A stretch of DNA of 45,451 nucleotides from DASUTW01 sp035513995 (GCA_035513995.1 DATKBL010000047.1:1-45451); one strand, 5' to 3'; counted from the stretch's first letter, positions 7,316 through 15,686 are shown. Made by a program: numbers and translations. The notes: generated from the letters alone by a model not told the origin.

Positions 7316-8497
7316 ATGGCCGACGAGCCGTTCTCCGACGACGTCTTCAGGGACGTGCCCCTCTTCCGCGAGCTCCAGCGCGTGCTGTTCTCGGGCACCG
7401 GCCCGGTGAACTGGGAGCTGGCCCGGCAGGTGGGGATCGCCACCGCCGTGGGTGAGCGGCCCGACCCCGAGCCCAGCGACGAGGATCGGGCGCTCCTCGA
7501 GCAGACCGTCCGCGCCGCGGAGCTCGCGGTGGCCGACCTGACCGGGCTCGAGCCGCCGCCGGAGGTCTCGAAGGTGACCCCGGTCCGGCGCGCGAGGTGG
7601 GTCGAGGCGAACGTGACCGGGCTGCGCGGGCTGTTCGAGCCGGGCGCCGAGCGGCTCGGGAAGCTGATGCTCGAGACGCCGGGCCACGAGCTCGGGGGCG
7701 AGACGGTCCCCGGCCTCGAGAGTCTCGCCGGCCTGGGGACGATGATGGGCCGGATGGCGCCGCTCCTGATGGGCACCCAGGTGGGGATGGTGCTCGGGAT
7801 GCTGGGGCGACGCGCGCTCGGCCAGTACGACCTCGCGGTCCCCCGCGAGGGCCAGGACGCGCTGCTGTTCGTGGTCCCCGCGCTCGAGGAGCTCGAGCGG
7901 GAGTGGGACCTGCCGCGCGACGAGGTGCGCGCGTGGGTGGCCCTCCACGAGGTGACGCACGCCTTCCAGCTCGGGCGTCCGTGGGCGCGGGAGCACTTCC
8001 TCGAGCAGGTCCGCGAGCTCGCGGCGGGGATGGAGTTCGACCTCTCGGGGCTCGAAGAGCGGCTGGCCGGCGTCGACCTCTCGGACCCCGAGCGCCTCCA
8101 GGACGCGCTCGGGGACCCCGCCGACCTCCTCGGGCAGAAGCTCACCGACGAGCAGCGCCTCCTGATGCGCCGGATCCAGGCGCTCATGGCGGTGGCGGAG
8201 GCGCACGCCGATCACGTGCTCGAGGTGCTGGGCGGCCGCATGCTCTCGAGCTCGGCCCGGATCGAGGAGGCGATGCTCCGCCGCCGCGAGACCCGCGGCG
8301 AGCACGAGCGGATGGCCGAGCGTCTGCTCGGGTTCGAGCTGACCGAGGAGCACCACCGACTGGCCCGCGACTTCGTGGAGCGCGTGGTCGAGGCCACCGA
8401 CGAGCACACGCTGGCCGCGATGTGGGAGAGCCCCGACAGCCTGCCCTCGATGCCGGAGCTCGAAGAGCCCGCGCTCTGGCTCTCGCGCACGGCCTGA
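7316..8497 (+). CDS. Zinc-dependent metalloprotease of the DUF2342 family
   Basis: The 393-residue protein contains the zinc-protease signature HEVTH (His211, Glu212, His215) in a helix, inside the domain known in actinobacteria as DUF2342 and often annotated as 'coenzyme F420 biosynthesis associated'. That label comes from co-occurrence and is not a demonstrated role. No signal peptide is present; a Gly/Met-rich stretch lies at about 138-165. The start at 7316 is chosen over the ATG at 7307, which lies inside the -10 element, giving a leaderless message. In Mycobacterium the homologue (Rv3195) sits directly beside the Lon-like and UPF0182 genes; here four genes intervene. Confidence 0.9.
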   Translation: MADEPFSDDVFRDVPLFRELQRVLFSGTGPVNWELARQVGIATAVGERPDPEPSDEDRALLEQTVRAAELAVADLTGLEPPPEVSKVTPVRRARWVEANVTGLRGLFEPGAERLGKLMLETPGHELGGETVPGLESLAGLGTMMGRMAPLLMGTQVGMVLGMLGRRALGQYDLAVPREGQDALLFVVPALEELEREWDLPRDEVRAWVALHEVTHAFQLGRPWAREHFLEQVRELAAGMEFDLSGLEERLAGVDLSDPERLQDALGDPADLLGQKLTDEQRLLMRRIQALMAVAEAHADHVLEVLGGRMLSSSARIEEAMLRRRETRGEHERMAERLLGFELTEEHHRLARDFVERVVEATDEHTLAAMWESPDSLPSMPELEEPALWLSRTA

Positions 8498-8526
8498 CCC
8501 CGTTCGAGCCGCTCCAGCCCCTCTGC

Positions 8527-8532
8527 TATCCT
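8527..8532 (+). promoter_or_regulatory. -10 element, leaderless start of the 8539 gene
   Basis: TATCCT ends 6 bases before the GTG at 8539, with no Shine-Dalgarno. Confidence 0.5.
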
Positions 8533-8538
8533 CGCGCC

Positions 8539-9321
8539 GTGCCCAAGGCTGAGCTCGTGTTCGCGAACGTCCTCGACCGACGGGTCTACGAGGCGGAGGG
8601 CGTCGAGGGTCAGCCGCTCGTCTACGGCTTCAGCGCTCCGGGCAGGGGCCTCCCCTTCGCGGTCGTGCGGCACTGGAAGGCGCCGCAGGGGGTCGTCGTC
8701 GAGCGGTTCGAGCTGATCAGCCCCGGCGGGTCCACGGCGTACCGCAGCCCTTCCCGGACCCGGCGGATGCCGGGGCAGATGGACCTCACCGAGATCGTGG
8801 ACGTCGTCGATGACGCCGTCCTCCCCGAGCTCGGCGTCTACGTCGCCTCCTTCCTGATCGACGACGAGGTCGAGGGCCAGGTCGAGTTCCAGTACGTACT
8901 GCAGCAGCCTCCCGAGAAGCTCCCCAAGGAGCTCGAGGACGCGTTCCGCAAGACCGACGTGATCTGGGTCGGCGTCGAGCGCGACGGGACCGACGACACG
9001 ATCCCGGCGTGGTTCGCGTACCACCAGGGGCGGGTGTACCTCCTGCACGCCGTGAGCGGGGACTCGGACGAACAGCGGATCCCGGGCGGGGACGAGGCGA
9101 GCGACCTCCTCATCATCACCCGGCACAAGTACCGCGACACCCGGCTGAGCCGTCTCCACGCAACCAGCAGGGTCATCGAGCCGGGCGAACAGGACTTCGC
9201 GAAGTACGCGGGGATCCTGGCCGACCGCCGCCGCGACCGCCACGGGCCTCCCGAGGAGGCGATCAAGACGTGGCGGCAGGGCCACGTGATCCTCGAGCTG
9301 ACCCCGCTCGTCCCGGCCTGA
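8539..9321 (+). CDS. Conserved-looking cytosolic protein, function unknown
   Basis: This 260-residue protein has no signal peptide or membrane segment. I do not recognise the family. Features seen: an N-terminal part rich in beta strands, a middle (LPKELEDAFRKTDVIWVGVERDG) followed by WFAYHQGRVYLLHAVSGDSD, and a basic segment HKYRDTRLSRLHA with RRRDRHGPPEEAIKTWR near the end. The WFAYHQGRVYLL stretch resembles the strand-turn-strand of split-barrel flavin-binding proteins, but this is weak. The GTG start is fixed by a TATCCT box 6 bases upstream. It lies downstream of the DUF2342 gene on the same strand and ends 3 bases before the convergent trpS stop. Confidence 0.72.
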   Translation: MPKAELVFANVLDRRVYEAEGVEGQPLVYGFSAPGRGLPFAVVRHWKAPQGVVVERFELISPGGSTAYRSPSRTRRMPGQMDLTEIVDVVDDAVLPELGVYVASFLIDDEVEGQVEFQYVLQQPPEKLPKELEDAFRKTDVIWVGVERDGTDDTIPAWFAYHQGRVYLLHAVSGDSDEQRIPGGDEASDLLIITRHKYRDTRLSRLHATSRVIEPGEQDFAKYAGILADRRRDRHGPPEEAIKTWRQGHVILELTPLVPA

Positions 9322-9324
9322 GCC

Positions 9325-10329
9325 TCAGCCTCCGCGGGGCAGGAAGCCGACCCGCTCGTACACCGTCTGAAGGGTCTTGCTCGCCGCCGCCTGCGCCTTC
9401 TGGGCCCCGATCTCGAGGAGCCGGGCCAGCTCGGCGGGGTCGCCGCGCAGCTCCCGGTAGCGCTCCCGCATCGGCCGCAGGAACTCGAGCGCGGCGTCGG
9501 CCAGGTCGCCCTTGAAGTCGCCGTAGCCCTTCCCCTCGTACTCCGCCTCGAGCGCCGGCACGTCCTTGCCCGTGGCCACCGACATGATCGTCAGCAGGTT
9601 GGAGATCTCCGGCTTGTCCTGGCGGGCGAGGACCTCTCGGCCCGAGTCGGTCACCGCCGAGCGGATCTTCTTGCGGACGACGTCGGGCTCGTCGCTCAGC
9701 CGGAGCACGCCCTGGTGCGACGCGGCCGAAGCCGACATCTTCGAGGCGGGGTCCTGGAGGTCCATGATCCGAGCGCCCACCTTCGGGATCGCCGCCTGCG
9801 GCAGGACGAAGGTCTCGCCGAACCGGGAGTTGAAGCGCTGGGCGATGTCTCTCGTCAGCTCGAGGTGCTGGCGCTGGTCCTCGCCGACCGGCACGCGGTC
9901 GGCCTGGTAGATCAGGATGTCGGCCGCCTGGAGCACCGGATAGGTGAAGAGACCCACGCTGACGCTGGCCTCCTCCTGGCGGGAGGCCTTGTCCTTGAAC
10001 TGCGTCATGCGGCGCAGCTCGCCGAAGCCCGCGAGGGTCCCCAGCACCCAGGCGAGCTCCGCGTGCTCGTGCACGTGCGACTGGACGAAGAGGGTGCAGC
10101 GGTCGGGGTCGAGCCCGACCGCGAGGAGGCTGGCCGCCATCCCCAACGTGGCCTCGCGCAGCGTCGCGGGATCCTGCGGCGTGCTGATCGCGTGGAGGTC
10201 GACGATCACGTAGAAGGTGTCGTACTCGTCCTGGTCGGCCACCCACTGGCGAAGCGCGCCGATCAGGTTGCCGAGGTGGACTTCGCCGGTGGGCTGGATG
10301 CCCGAGAGGACGCGCTTCCGGTCGGTCAT
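9325..10329 (-). CDS. trpS: Tryptophanyl-tRNA synthetase
   Basis: The 334-residue class I synthetase charges tRNA-Trp with tryptophan in the cytosol. The HIGH-type motif appears as PTGEVHLGN (residues 13-21) and the KMSKS loop as KMSAS (197-201). The length fits bacterial TrpS. The ATG overlaps the aroF stop by four bases (ATGA, 10326-10329), so it is translated with aroF and shares its promoter and leader. Being co-expressed with the first enzyme of the aromatic pathway, behind a leader peptide containing a Trp codon, suggests that uncharged aromatic tRNAs raise trpS expression. Confidence 0.96.
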   Translation of the reverse strand: MTDRKRVLSGIQPTGEVHLGNLIGALRQWVADQDEYDTFYVIVDLHAISTPQDPATLREATLGMAASLLAVGLDPDRCTLFVQSHVHEHAELAWVLGTLAGFGELRRMTQFKDKASRQEEASVSVGLFTYPVLQAADILIYQADRVPVGEDQRQHLELTRDIAQRFNSRFGETFVLPQAAIPKVGARIMDLQDPASKMSASAASHQGVLRLSDEPDVVRKKIRSAVTDSGREVLARQDKPEISNLLTIMSVATGKDVPALEAEYEGKGYGDFKGDLADAALEFLRPMRERYRELRGDPAELARLLEIGAQKAQAAASKTLQTVYERVGFLPRGG

Positions 10330-11375
10330 GCCCCGGACTCTCCCACGCGCGACTCGGGCTCCGCAACGAAACGCCCGAGCGATCGGGCGAGCGCGGCCAC
10401 CTCGGCGACCAGCGCGTCGAGATCGCCGTCGGTGAGCGCCTGGGGCCCGTCGCACAGAGCCTCGTCGGGGCGGGGGTGCACCTCGACCATCACCCCGTCG
10501 GCGCCCGCCGCGATCGCAGCCTTGGCCATCGGCGCGACGAGGCTCCGCTGGCCGGTGGCGTGCGAGGGGTCGGCGATCACCGGGAGGTGGCTCGCCTCGC
10601 GCGCCACGACCATCCCCGCGAGATCCAGGGTGTTCCGCGTGGCCGGCTCGAAGGTTCGGATGCCCCGCTCGCAGAGGACGATGTCGGAGTTGCCCTGCTG
10701 CGCGACGTACTCGGCGGCCATCAGCCACTCCTCCACCGTCGCAGACAGGCCTCGCTTCAGCACGATCGGCTTCCCGGTCTGACCCACCTCTTGCAGCAGG
10801 GGGAAGTGCTGCATGTTGCGCGCGCCGATCTGGAGGCCGTCGGCGACCTCGGCGACCTTCTCCACGTCGCGCGCCTCGAGCACCTCGGTGATCACGGGAA
10901 GGCCGGTGGCCTCGCGGCACGCGGCCAGGATCTCCAGGCCGCGCTCTCGGAGGCCCTGGAAGGCGTACGGCGAGGTGCGGGGCTTGTAGGCGCCGCCGCG
11001 GAGGAGGTGGGCGCCGGCGCGCCTGGCCATCTCGGCCGAGGCCAGTGCCTGCTCCTCGGACTCGATCGCGCAGGGACCCGCGATCACCGTCACCGACTGA
11101 CGACCGATCGGCACGCCACCGATCCGCACCGTGGAGGGCTCGGGGTGGAGCTCTCGGGCCACCATCTTGTACGGACGGCCAACGCGGACCACGCGGTCCA
11201 CGCCGGGAAGGGACTCGAGCGGAAGCTCGAGGAACCTCGTCGTGTCGCCCACCAGCCCGATGATCGTCCAGAATCGACCGCGCGAGACGAAGGCCTCGCC
11301 GCCCGACTCCGTCACCTTCTCGACGACGCCCTCGACGTCGGCGTCGCTCGCCCCCATCTTCATCACGACGACCAT
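10326..11375 (-). CDS. aroF: 3-deoxy-7-phosphoheptulonate (DAHP) synthase
   Basis: The 349-residue enzyme condenses phosphoenolpyruvate and erythrose 4-phosphate in the first step of the shikimate pathway. The N-terminal ~70 residues (MVVVMKMGASDADVEGVV) form the ferredoxin/ACT-like regulatory domain of the type I-beta group. The catalytic barrel follows with AGPCAIES (Cys102), GGAYKPRTSPYAF, QIGARNMQ, KRGLS and DPSHATGQR. A GGAGGA ribosome binding site lies at 11381-11386. The gene follows a 19-codon aromatic leader peptide and competing hairpins, and its stop overlaps the trpS start. End-product control is therefore likely at two levels: protein (N-terminal domain) and mRNA (attenuation). 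Confidence 0.96.
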   Translation of the reverse strand: MVVVMKMGASDADVEGVVEKVTESGGEAFVSRGRFWTIIGLVGDTTRFLELPLESLPGVDRVVRVGRPYKMVARELHPEPSTVRIGGVPIGRQSVTVIAGPCAIESEEQALASAEMARRAGAHLLRGGAYKPRTSPYAFQGLRERGLEILAACREATGLPVITEVLEARDVEKVAEVADGLQIGARNMQHFPLLQEVGQTGKPIVLKRGLSATVEEWLMAAEYVAQQGNSDIVLCERGIRTFEPATRNTLDLAGMVVAREASHLPVIADPSHATGQRSLVAPMAKAAIAAGADGVMVEVHPRPDEALCDGPQALTDGDLDALVAEVAALARSLGRFVAEPESRVGESGA

Positions 11376-11380
11376 GGCGC

Positions 11381-11386
11381 TCCTCC
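11381..11386 (-). promoter_or_regulatory. Shine-Dalgarno of aroF
   Basis: GGAGGA on the minus strand, 5 bases before the ATG at 11375. The last strand of the competing hairpins (11394-11401) lies only 7 bases further upstream, so folding could affect ribosome access. Confidence 0.7.
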
Positions 11387-11393
11387 GTGGGAT

Positions 11394-11434
11394 GGCCCGG
11401 GAAGCACGGAACCCCGGGCCGCTGCCCGGGGTCC
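11394..11434 (-). promoter_or_regulatory. Attenuator: mutually exclusive GC hairpins upstream of aroF
   Basis: In transcript order three CCCGGG-containing segments occur: A (11424-11434), B (11408-11420) and C (11394-11401). A pairs with B (CCCCGGGC with GCCCGGGG, loop of 4, extended by GGA/TCC across a one-base bulge). B can instead pair with C (GGCCCGGG with CCCGGGCC, loop of 11). The two pairings exclude each other. No run of U follows, so the effect may be on translation start or Rho-dependent termination and need not be an intrinsic terminator. Confidence 0.6.
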
Positions 11435-11457
11435 TGGGTGGCCGGTCGCTCCGCAGG

Positions 11458-11517
11458 TCAGTCCGAGCAGCGTCCCCCGCCGCGATACCACGCGAAGCCG
11501 TACCGCTCGTTCCTCAC
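11458..11517 (-). CDS. aroF leader peptide (aromatic attenuator uORF)
   Basis: A GTG-started 19-codon reading frame on the minus strand encodes MRNERYGFAWYRGGGRCSD and stops at 11458, 24 bases before segment A of the hairpin set. Four of the six residues in YGFAWY are aromatic (two Tyr, one Phe, one Trp). This is the layout of ribosome-mediated attenuation: scarce charged aromatic tRNAs would stall the ribosome in this peptide and shift the folding of the downstream RNA. A CACAAT box lies 9 bases before the GTG. Too short for ordinary gene finders; the assignment rests on composition, position and downstream structure. Confidence 0.65.
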   Translation of the reverse strand: MRNERYGFAWYRGGGRCSD

Positions 11518-11526
11518 GTCGGTGTC

Positions 11527-11556
11527 ATTGTGGGGGGCCGCCCCGGATCGCACAAC
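11527..11556 (-). promoter_or_regulatory. Candidate promoter of the leader-aroF-trpS operon
   Basis: On the minus strand TTGTGC (-35-like, 11556-11551) is followed after 18 bases by CACAAT (-10-like, 11532-11527), ending 9 bases before the leader GTG. Small GC hairpins (CCCC/GGGG) overlap this interval and may help end the upstream ABC transporter message. Confidence 0.4.
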
Positions 11557-11566
11557 CCCGAGGGGG

Positions 11567-12817
11567 TCAGCCCTCCTTGATGTAGGGCTTGCCGTCGGCC
11601 GCGGGCGGGCGGGCCCGCCCGACCACCCCGGCCACGACGAGGATCGTGGCGATGTAGGGGGCCATGAGCAGGAACTCGGAGGGGAGGCCCACGTCGAGGA
11701 TGGCCAGCCTCGTCTGGAGCGAGTCGGCGAACCCGAAGACGAGCGCGGCGCCGAACGCGCCCCACGGCGAGTAGCGGCCGAAGATCATCGCCGCGAGCGC
11801 GATGAACCCCCGACCCGCCGTCATCCCCTCGTCGAAGCGACCCACCGACCCGAGGGTGAAGAACGCGCCCCCGAGCCCCGCCATCATGCCGCCGAGGATC
11901 ACGCTCCTGTACCGCTCGAACAGCACCCGGATCCCGACGGTGTCGGCCGCGAGCGGATGCTCCCCCACCGCGCGCACGCGCAGGCCCCAACGCGTCCGGA
12001 AGAGCGCGATGTGCACCAGGAAGAGCAGCCCAAACATCAGGTACACGAAGACGTTGTTGCGGAACAGGATCGGGCCGGCCACGGGGATCTCCGCGACCAG
12101 CGGGATCTCGAACACCTGGAAGCGGCCGGGGTTGTTCAACGCCTGGTTCGTCTGGAGGATGCTCGCGGACAGGTACGAGGTCATCCCGAGCGCGAAGATG
12201 TTGATGACCGTGCCCGCCACGATCTGGTCCACCCGGTATCGGATCGACAGGACCGCGAGCACCCAGCCGAGGACCCCCCCGACGAGTACGCCGCAGATGA
12301 GCCCGACCCACAGGCTTCCCGAGGCGCTGCCCGTGATCGCTCCCGTGAACGCGGCGGCCAGGAACATCCCCTCGATCGCGATGTTGATCACACCCGCCCG
12401 CTCGCAGAGGATCCCCGAGAGCGCGCCGAGGGTGATGGGCACCGAGCGCAGGAGGGTGGAGTTCAGCATCGCGGTGAGGTTGAGCGATCCGCCGCGAGCG
12501 GCGTAGACGAGCAGCGAGAAGACGAAGACGCCGACCACGACCCCGAGGACGAGGTAGGTACGGGAGCCGAAGCCCCGCACGAGCTGGACGGCTCCCAGGA
12601 AGGCCATCAGCGCGGAGATCGCGTACAGCGTGGCCTGTACGGGCAGCGTGAGCGCGGGGGCGTTCGTCCCCAGGCCGAACGTGGCCGTCTCGCCCCCGGC
12701 CGCACGGGGACCGAAGAACCCGGCGGCGAACGCGGCCAGGAGCAGGAAGAGGATGCCGAGCACGCGCGCACGGCGGACGGAGATCCTCCCCGAGACGGTG
12801 GCCACCGCGGTGCTCAT
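11567..12817 (-). CDS. Nucleoside ABC transporter permease (second subunit)
   Basis: The 416-residue protein has about ten hydrophobic helices and the BPD_transp_2 family blocks of the simple sugar/nucleoside ABC importers, such as LCERAGVINIAIEGMFLAAAF in the first half and YSPWGAFGAALVFGFAD near the end. It forms the membrane channel together with the upstream permease, energised by the double ATPase and fed by the BmpA-type lipoprotein. The ATG overlaps the stop of the upstream permease (ATGA, 12814-12817). It is the last gene of the transporter operon; the aroF leader begins 50 bases beyond its stop. Confidence 0.92.
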   Translation of the reverse strand: MSTAVATVSGRISVRRARVLGILFLLLAAFAAGFFGPRAAGGETATFGLGTNAPALTLPVQATLYAISALMAFLGAVQLVRGFGSRTYLVLGVVVGVFVFSLLVYAARGGSLNLTAMLNSTLLRSVPITLGALSGILCERAGVINIAIEGMFLAAAFTGAITGSASGSLWVGLICGVLVGGVLGWVLAVLSIRYRVDQIVAGTVINIFALGMTSYLSASILQTNQALNNPGRFQVFEIPLVAEIPVAGPILFRNNVFVYLMFGLLFLVHIALFRTRWGLRVRAVGEHPLAADTVGIRVLFERYRSVILGGMMAGLGGAFFTLGSVGRFDEGMTAGRGFIALAAMIFGRYSPWGAFGAALVFGFADSLQTRLAILDVGLPSEFLLMAPYIATILVVAGVVGRARPPAADGKPYIKEG

Positions 12818-14145
12818 CCGCTCCACCCCTTCGTGAAGACGTCGGCCCCGACCTCTCGGCCAACCTTGATCCGGTAGATCGCCCTCACGAGCGCGGGCGC
12901 CGCGATGAACACGATGATCAGGGCCTGGATCACGACGATGATGTCCACCGGCGCCCGCGTGGCCGCCTGCATCGAGATCGCGCCGGCCTGCAGCATGCCG
13001 AAGAGGAGTGACGCCGCCACCACCCCGAGCGGGTGCGCCTTGCCTAGCAGGGCGAGCGCGATGGCGGTGAACCCGATCCCGCTGGCGAAGCCGGGCACCA
13101 GGAACTTCTGGAGACCGAGCACCTGCGAGGCACCGCCCAGCCCGGCGAGCGCGCCGGCCAGGCCCATCGCGGCGATATAGGCCATCGCCACGCTCATCCC
13201 CGCGTATCGGGCCGCGTTGGGGTTGGAGCCCACGGCCCGGAACTCGAACCCCTTCGTGGTGCGGAACAGCAGCCACCACACGCCCCATGCCGCCAGCAGC
13301 GCGAGGACGATCCCAAGATGGAGGCGCAGGCCCGTCCCGGGGATGCCCGGGATCTCGGCGGACGGCAGGACCGCCTGGCTGATGGGATCGGATCGACCGG
13401 GTCGTTGGAACGCGGGCGTCTTCAGCAGGAAGTCCAGCATGCGGAGGGCGATGAAGTTCAGCATGATCGTCGTGATCACCTCGTGGGCGCCCGTGCGGGC
13501 CTTGAGGACGCCGGGGATCGCCCCCCAGAGCGCGCCGCCGACGAAGCCGGCCAGGATCGCGAGGGGGAGGTGGACGATCATCGGGAGCCCCGTGACCGTG
13601 AACCCGACGAACGCCGCGGTGATCGCGCCGGCGTTCATCTGCCCCTCGGCGCCGATGTTGAAGAGGCCCGCGCGGAACCCGAGCGCGACCGAGAGGCCGG
13701 CGAAGATCAGCGGCGTCGCGGCCACGATCGTCTCGGAGAGCGGCCGGAAGGCCGCCTCGATCCGCGCGGCGTCCCCCGAGGCGAACGCCTGTACGTACTC
13801 CACGGGGCTCCCCAATGAGCCCGTGAACAGCGCTTGATACGCCTCGAGCACGATCCGCCCGGAGATCTCCAGCGCCCTCAGCGGGTTCCGGAAGAAGCTG
13901 CTCCACGCCGCGAGCGCCTCGCTGTTCGTGAAGATCATCACGAGCCCGCCGATCGCCAGCGCCGTGATGAACGCGAGGAGGGGCACGACGAGCGAGCGGA
14001 GAGCTCCCCCCCTCCTGGGCGCCTCGAACCCGGCCTCGACCGGGGGCTCGCCGAGCCCCCCCGCCGCGCGGTCCTCAGGCTCCTCGATCGTGTCGGCGGC
14101 AGCGGCGCCGTCCTCGTCGCGCCCGCGCCGCTCCTCGTCGCTCAC
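12814..14145 (-). CDS. Nucleoside ABC transporter permease (first subunit)
   Basis: The 443-residue permease has an acidic cytoplasmic N-terminal extension of about 50 residues (rich in E, D and R), then roughly eight to ten membrane helices. Family blocks include LGFRAGLFNIGAEGQMNAGA and AVGSNPNAARYAGMSV. It has the usual length for the YufP/NupP type when the extension is counted. The start is a GTG whose bases overlap the ATPase stop (GTGA, 14142-14145); the next permease overlaps its stop in the same way, so the three membrane-complex genes are translationally coupled. Substrate assignment to nucleosides rests on the BMP-type binding protein and the neighbouring upp gene. Confidence 0.92.
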   Translation of the reverse strand: MSDEERRGRDEDGAAAADTIEEPEDRAAGGLGEPPVEAGFEAPRRGGALRSLVVPLLAFITALAIGGLVMIFTNSEALAAWSSFFRNPLRALEISGRIVLEAYQALFTGSLGSPVEYVQAFASGDAARIEAAFRPLSETIVAATPLIFAGLSVALGFRAGLFNIGAEGQMNAGAITAAFVGFTVTGLPMIVHLPLAILAGFVGGALWGAIPGVLKARTGAHEVITTIMLNFIALRMLDFLLKTPAFQRPGRSDPISQAVLPSAEIPGIPGTGLRLHLGIVLALLAAWGVWWLLFRTTKGFEFRAVGSNPNAARYAGMSVAMAYIAAMGLAGALAGLGGASQVLGLQKFLVPGFASGIGFTAIALALLGKAHPLGVVAASLLFGMLQAGAISMQAATRAPVDIIVVIQALIIVFIAAPALVRAIYRIKVGREVGADVFTKGWSG

Positions 14146-15665
14146 GACCCCTCCACCTGCTCCGCGTTTGCGCCGGCCATCATCAGCCCGATCTCCTCCC
14201 GGCCGATCGTCGTGGGGTCGACCAGCCCCACGATCCGCCCCCGGTACATCACGGCCACGCGATCGGAGACCGAAAGCACCTCGTCGAGCTCGCTGGAGAC
14301 GAGGAGGACCGCGGTGCCCCCGTCGCGCGCCGAGATGACCTGCTCGTGGATGTACGCCATCGAGCCCACGTCCAGCCCGCGCGTCGGCTGCGACGCGACG
14401 AGCAGGGCGATCTCGCGGGACAGCTCGCGCGCCACGATCACCTTCTGCTGGTTGCCCCCGGACAGCGTCGACACCGGCGCCAGCACAGACGGCGTGCGAA
14501 TGTCGTACGCCTCCTTGCGCTGCTCGGCCGTGCGCAGGACCGCCTCGTCGTCGCGGACCCATCCCCGAGCGAGCGGCGGCAGGTAGTACTGGTTGAGCAC
14601 GAGGTTGTCCGCGATCGAGAAGTCGGCCACGAGACCGTCGCGGATCCGATCCTCGGGGATGTGCCCCACGCCCGCCACGAAGACATCCCGCGGGCTGGCC
14701 CGCGTCAGGTCCTCTCCTTTGATGAGCACCCGTCCCGCGTCCACGGCGCGTAATCCGGTGATGGCCTCGACGAGCTCGGTCTGGCCGTTGCCCTGGACCC
14801 CGGCCACGCCGAGCACCTCCCCGGCCCGCACCTCGAGGGAGATCCCGTTCACGGCCGCTTGGCCCCGATCGTCCAGCACCGTCAGATCCTCGACCTGGAG
14901 CACCGGCGCCTGGGGCTCGGCCGGCCCCTTCTCCACCTCCAGCCGAACGTCGCGCCCCACCATCATCGAGGCGAGCGCGGCCTCGTCGGCCTTCTCGGGG
15001 GTCGTGGATCCGACCACCCGGCCCTGGCGCAGCACCGTGATGCGGTCAGCGATCGCGAGAACCTCCTTCAGCTTGTGCGTGATGAAAATGATCCCCTTGC
15101 CCGACTCCCGGAGCGATCGCATGACCCCGAAGAGCTCCCGCGTCTCCTGCGGGGTGAGCACCGCGGTGGGCTCGTCGAGGATGAGGATCTCGGCGTCGCG
15201 GTAGAGGGCCTTCACGATCTCCACCCGCTGCTGGGCCCCCACCGAGAGATCCTCGACGAGGGCGTCGGGATCGACCTCGAGCCCGTAGCGGCTGGAGATC
15301 TCCTCGACGCCCCGGCGGGCCTCGCGCCTATCGAGGAGGCCCGCGACGCTCGTCTCCTCCACCCCCAGCATCACGTTCTCGGTGACGGTGAAGACAGGGA
15401 TCAGCATGAAATGCTGGTGGACCATGCCGATGCCGGCGGCGATCGCGTCCCGCGGAGACTCGAAGGAGACCGGCGTGCCGTCGATCATGATCTCGCCCTC
15501 GTCGGCGTGGTACAGGCCGTAGAGGACGTTCATGAGCGTCGTCTTGCCCGCCCCGTTCTCGCCCAGCAGCGCGTGGATCTCTCCGCCGGAGACGTCGAGG
15601 TCGATCGCGTCGTTGGCGAGCACCCCGGGGAATCGCTTGGTGATGCCCCGAAGCTCGAGCTTCAT
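14142..15665 (-). CDS. Nucleoside ABC transporter ATP-binding protein, double ATPase
   Basis: The 507-residue protein carries two ABC domains. The first (about 1-235) has Walker A GENGAGKTTLMN, signature LSVGAQQRVE and Walker B ILILDEPTAVL. The second (about 250-500) has GVQGNGQTELVE, LSGGNQQKV and LLVASQPTRGLDVG; its Walker A lacks the usual Lys, which is normal for the second half of this RbsA/YufO group. It hydrolyses ATP to drive uptake by the two permeases. A GGGGGGAG ribosome binding site lies just upstream, beside a long perfect hairpin that separates it from the binding-protein gene. Confidence 0.94.
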   Translation of the reverse strand: MKLELRGITKRFPGVLANDAIDLDVSGGEIHALLGENGAGKTTLMNVLYGLYHADEGEIMIDGTPVSFESPRDAIAAGIGMVHQHFMLIPVFTVTENVMLGVEETSVAGLLDRREARRGVEEISSRYGLEVDPDALVEDLSVGAQQRVEIVKALYRDAEILILDEPTAVLTPQETRELFGVMRSLRESGKGIIFITHKLKEVLAIADRITVLRQGRVVGSTTPEKADEAALASMMVGRDVRLEVEKGPAEPQAPVLQVEDLTVLDDRGQAAVNGISLEVRAGEVLGVAGVQGNGQTELVEAITGLRAVDAGRVLIKGEDLTRASPRDVFVAGVGHIPEDRIRDGLVADFSIADNLVLNQYYLPPLARGWVRDDEAVLRTAEQRKEAYDIRTPSVLAPVSTLSGGNQQKVIVARELSREIALLVASQPTRGLDVGSMAYIHEQVISARDGGTAVLLVSSELDEVLSVSDRVAVMYRGRIVGLVDPTTIGREEIGLMMAGANAEQVEGS

Positions 15666-15686
15666 GCGCTCCCCCCCGAAACGGCG

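Noticed and set aside
14142..15665. Second ATPase half lacking the Walker A lysine, as if inactivated
   Set aside because: This is the normal state in RbsA/YufO-type double ATPases, so it is not a defect.
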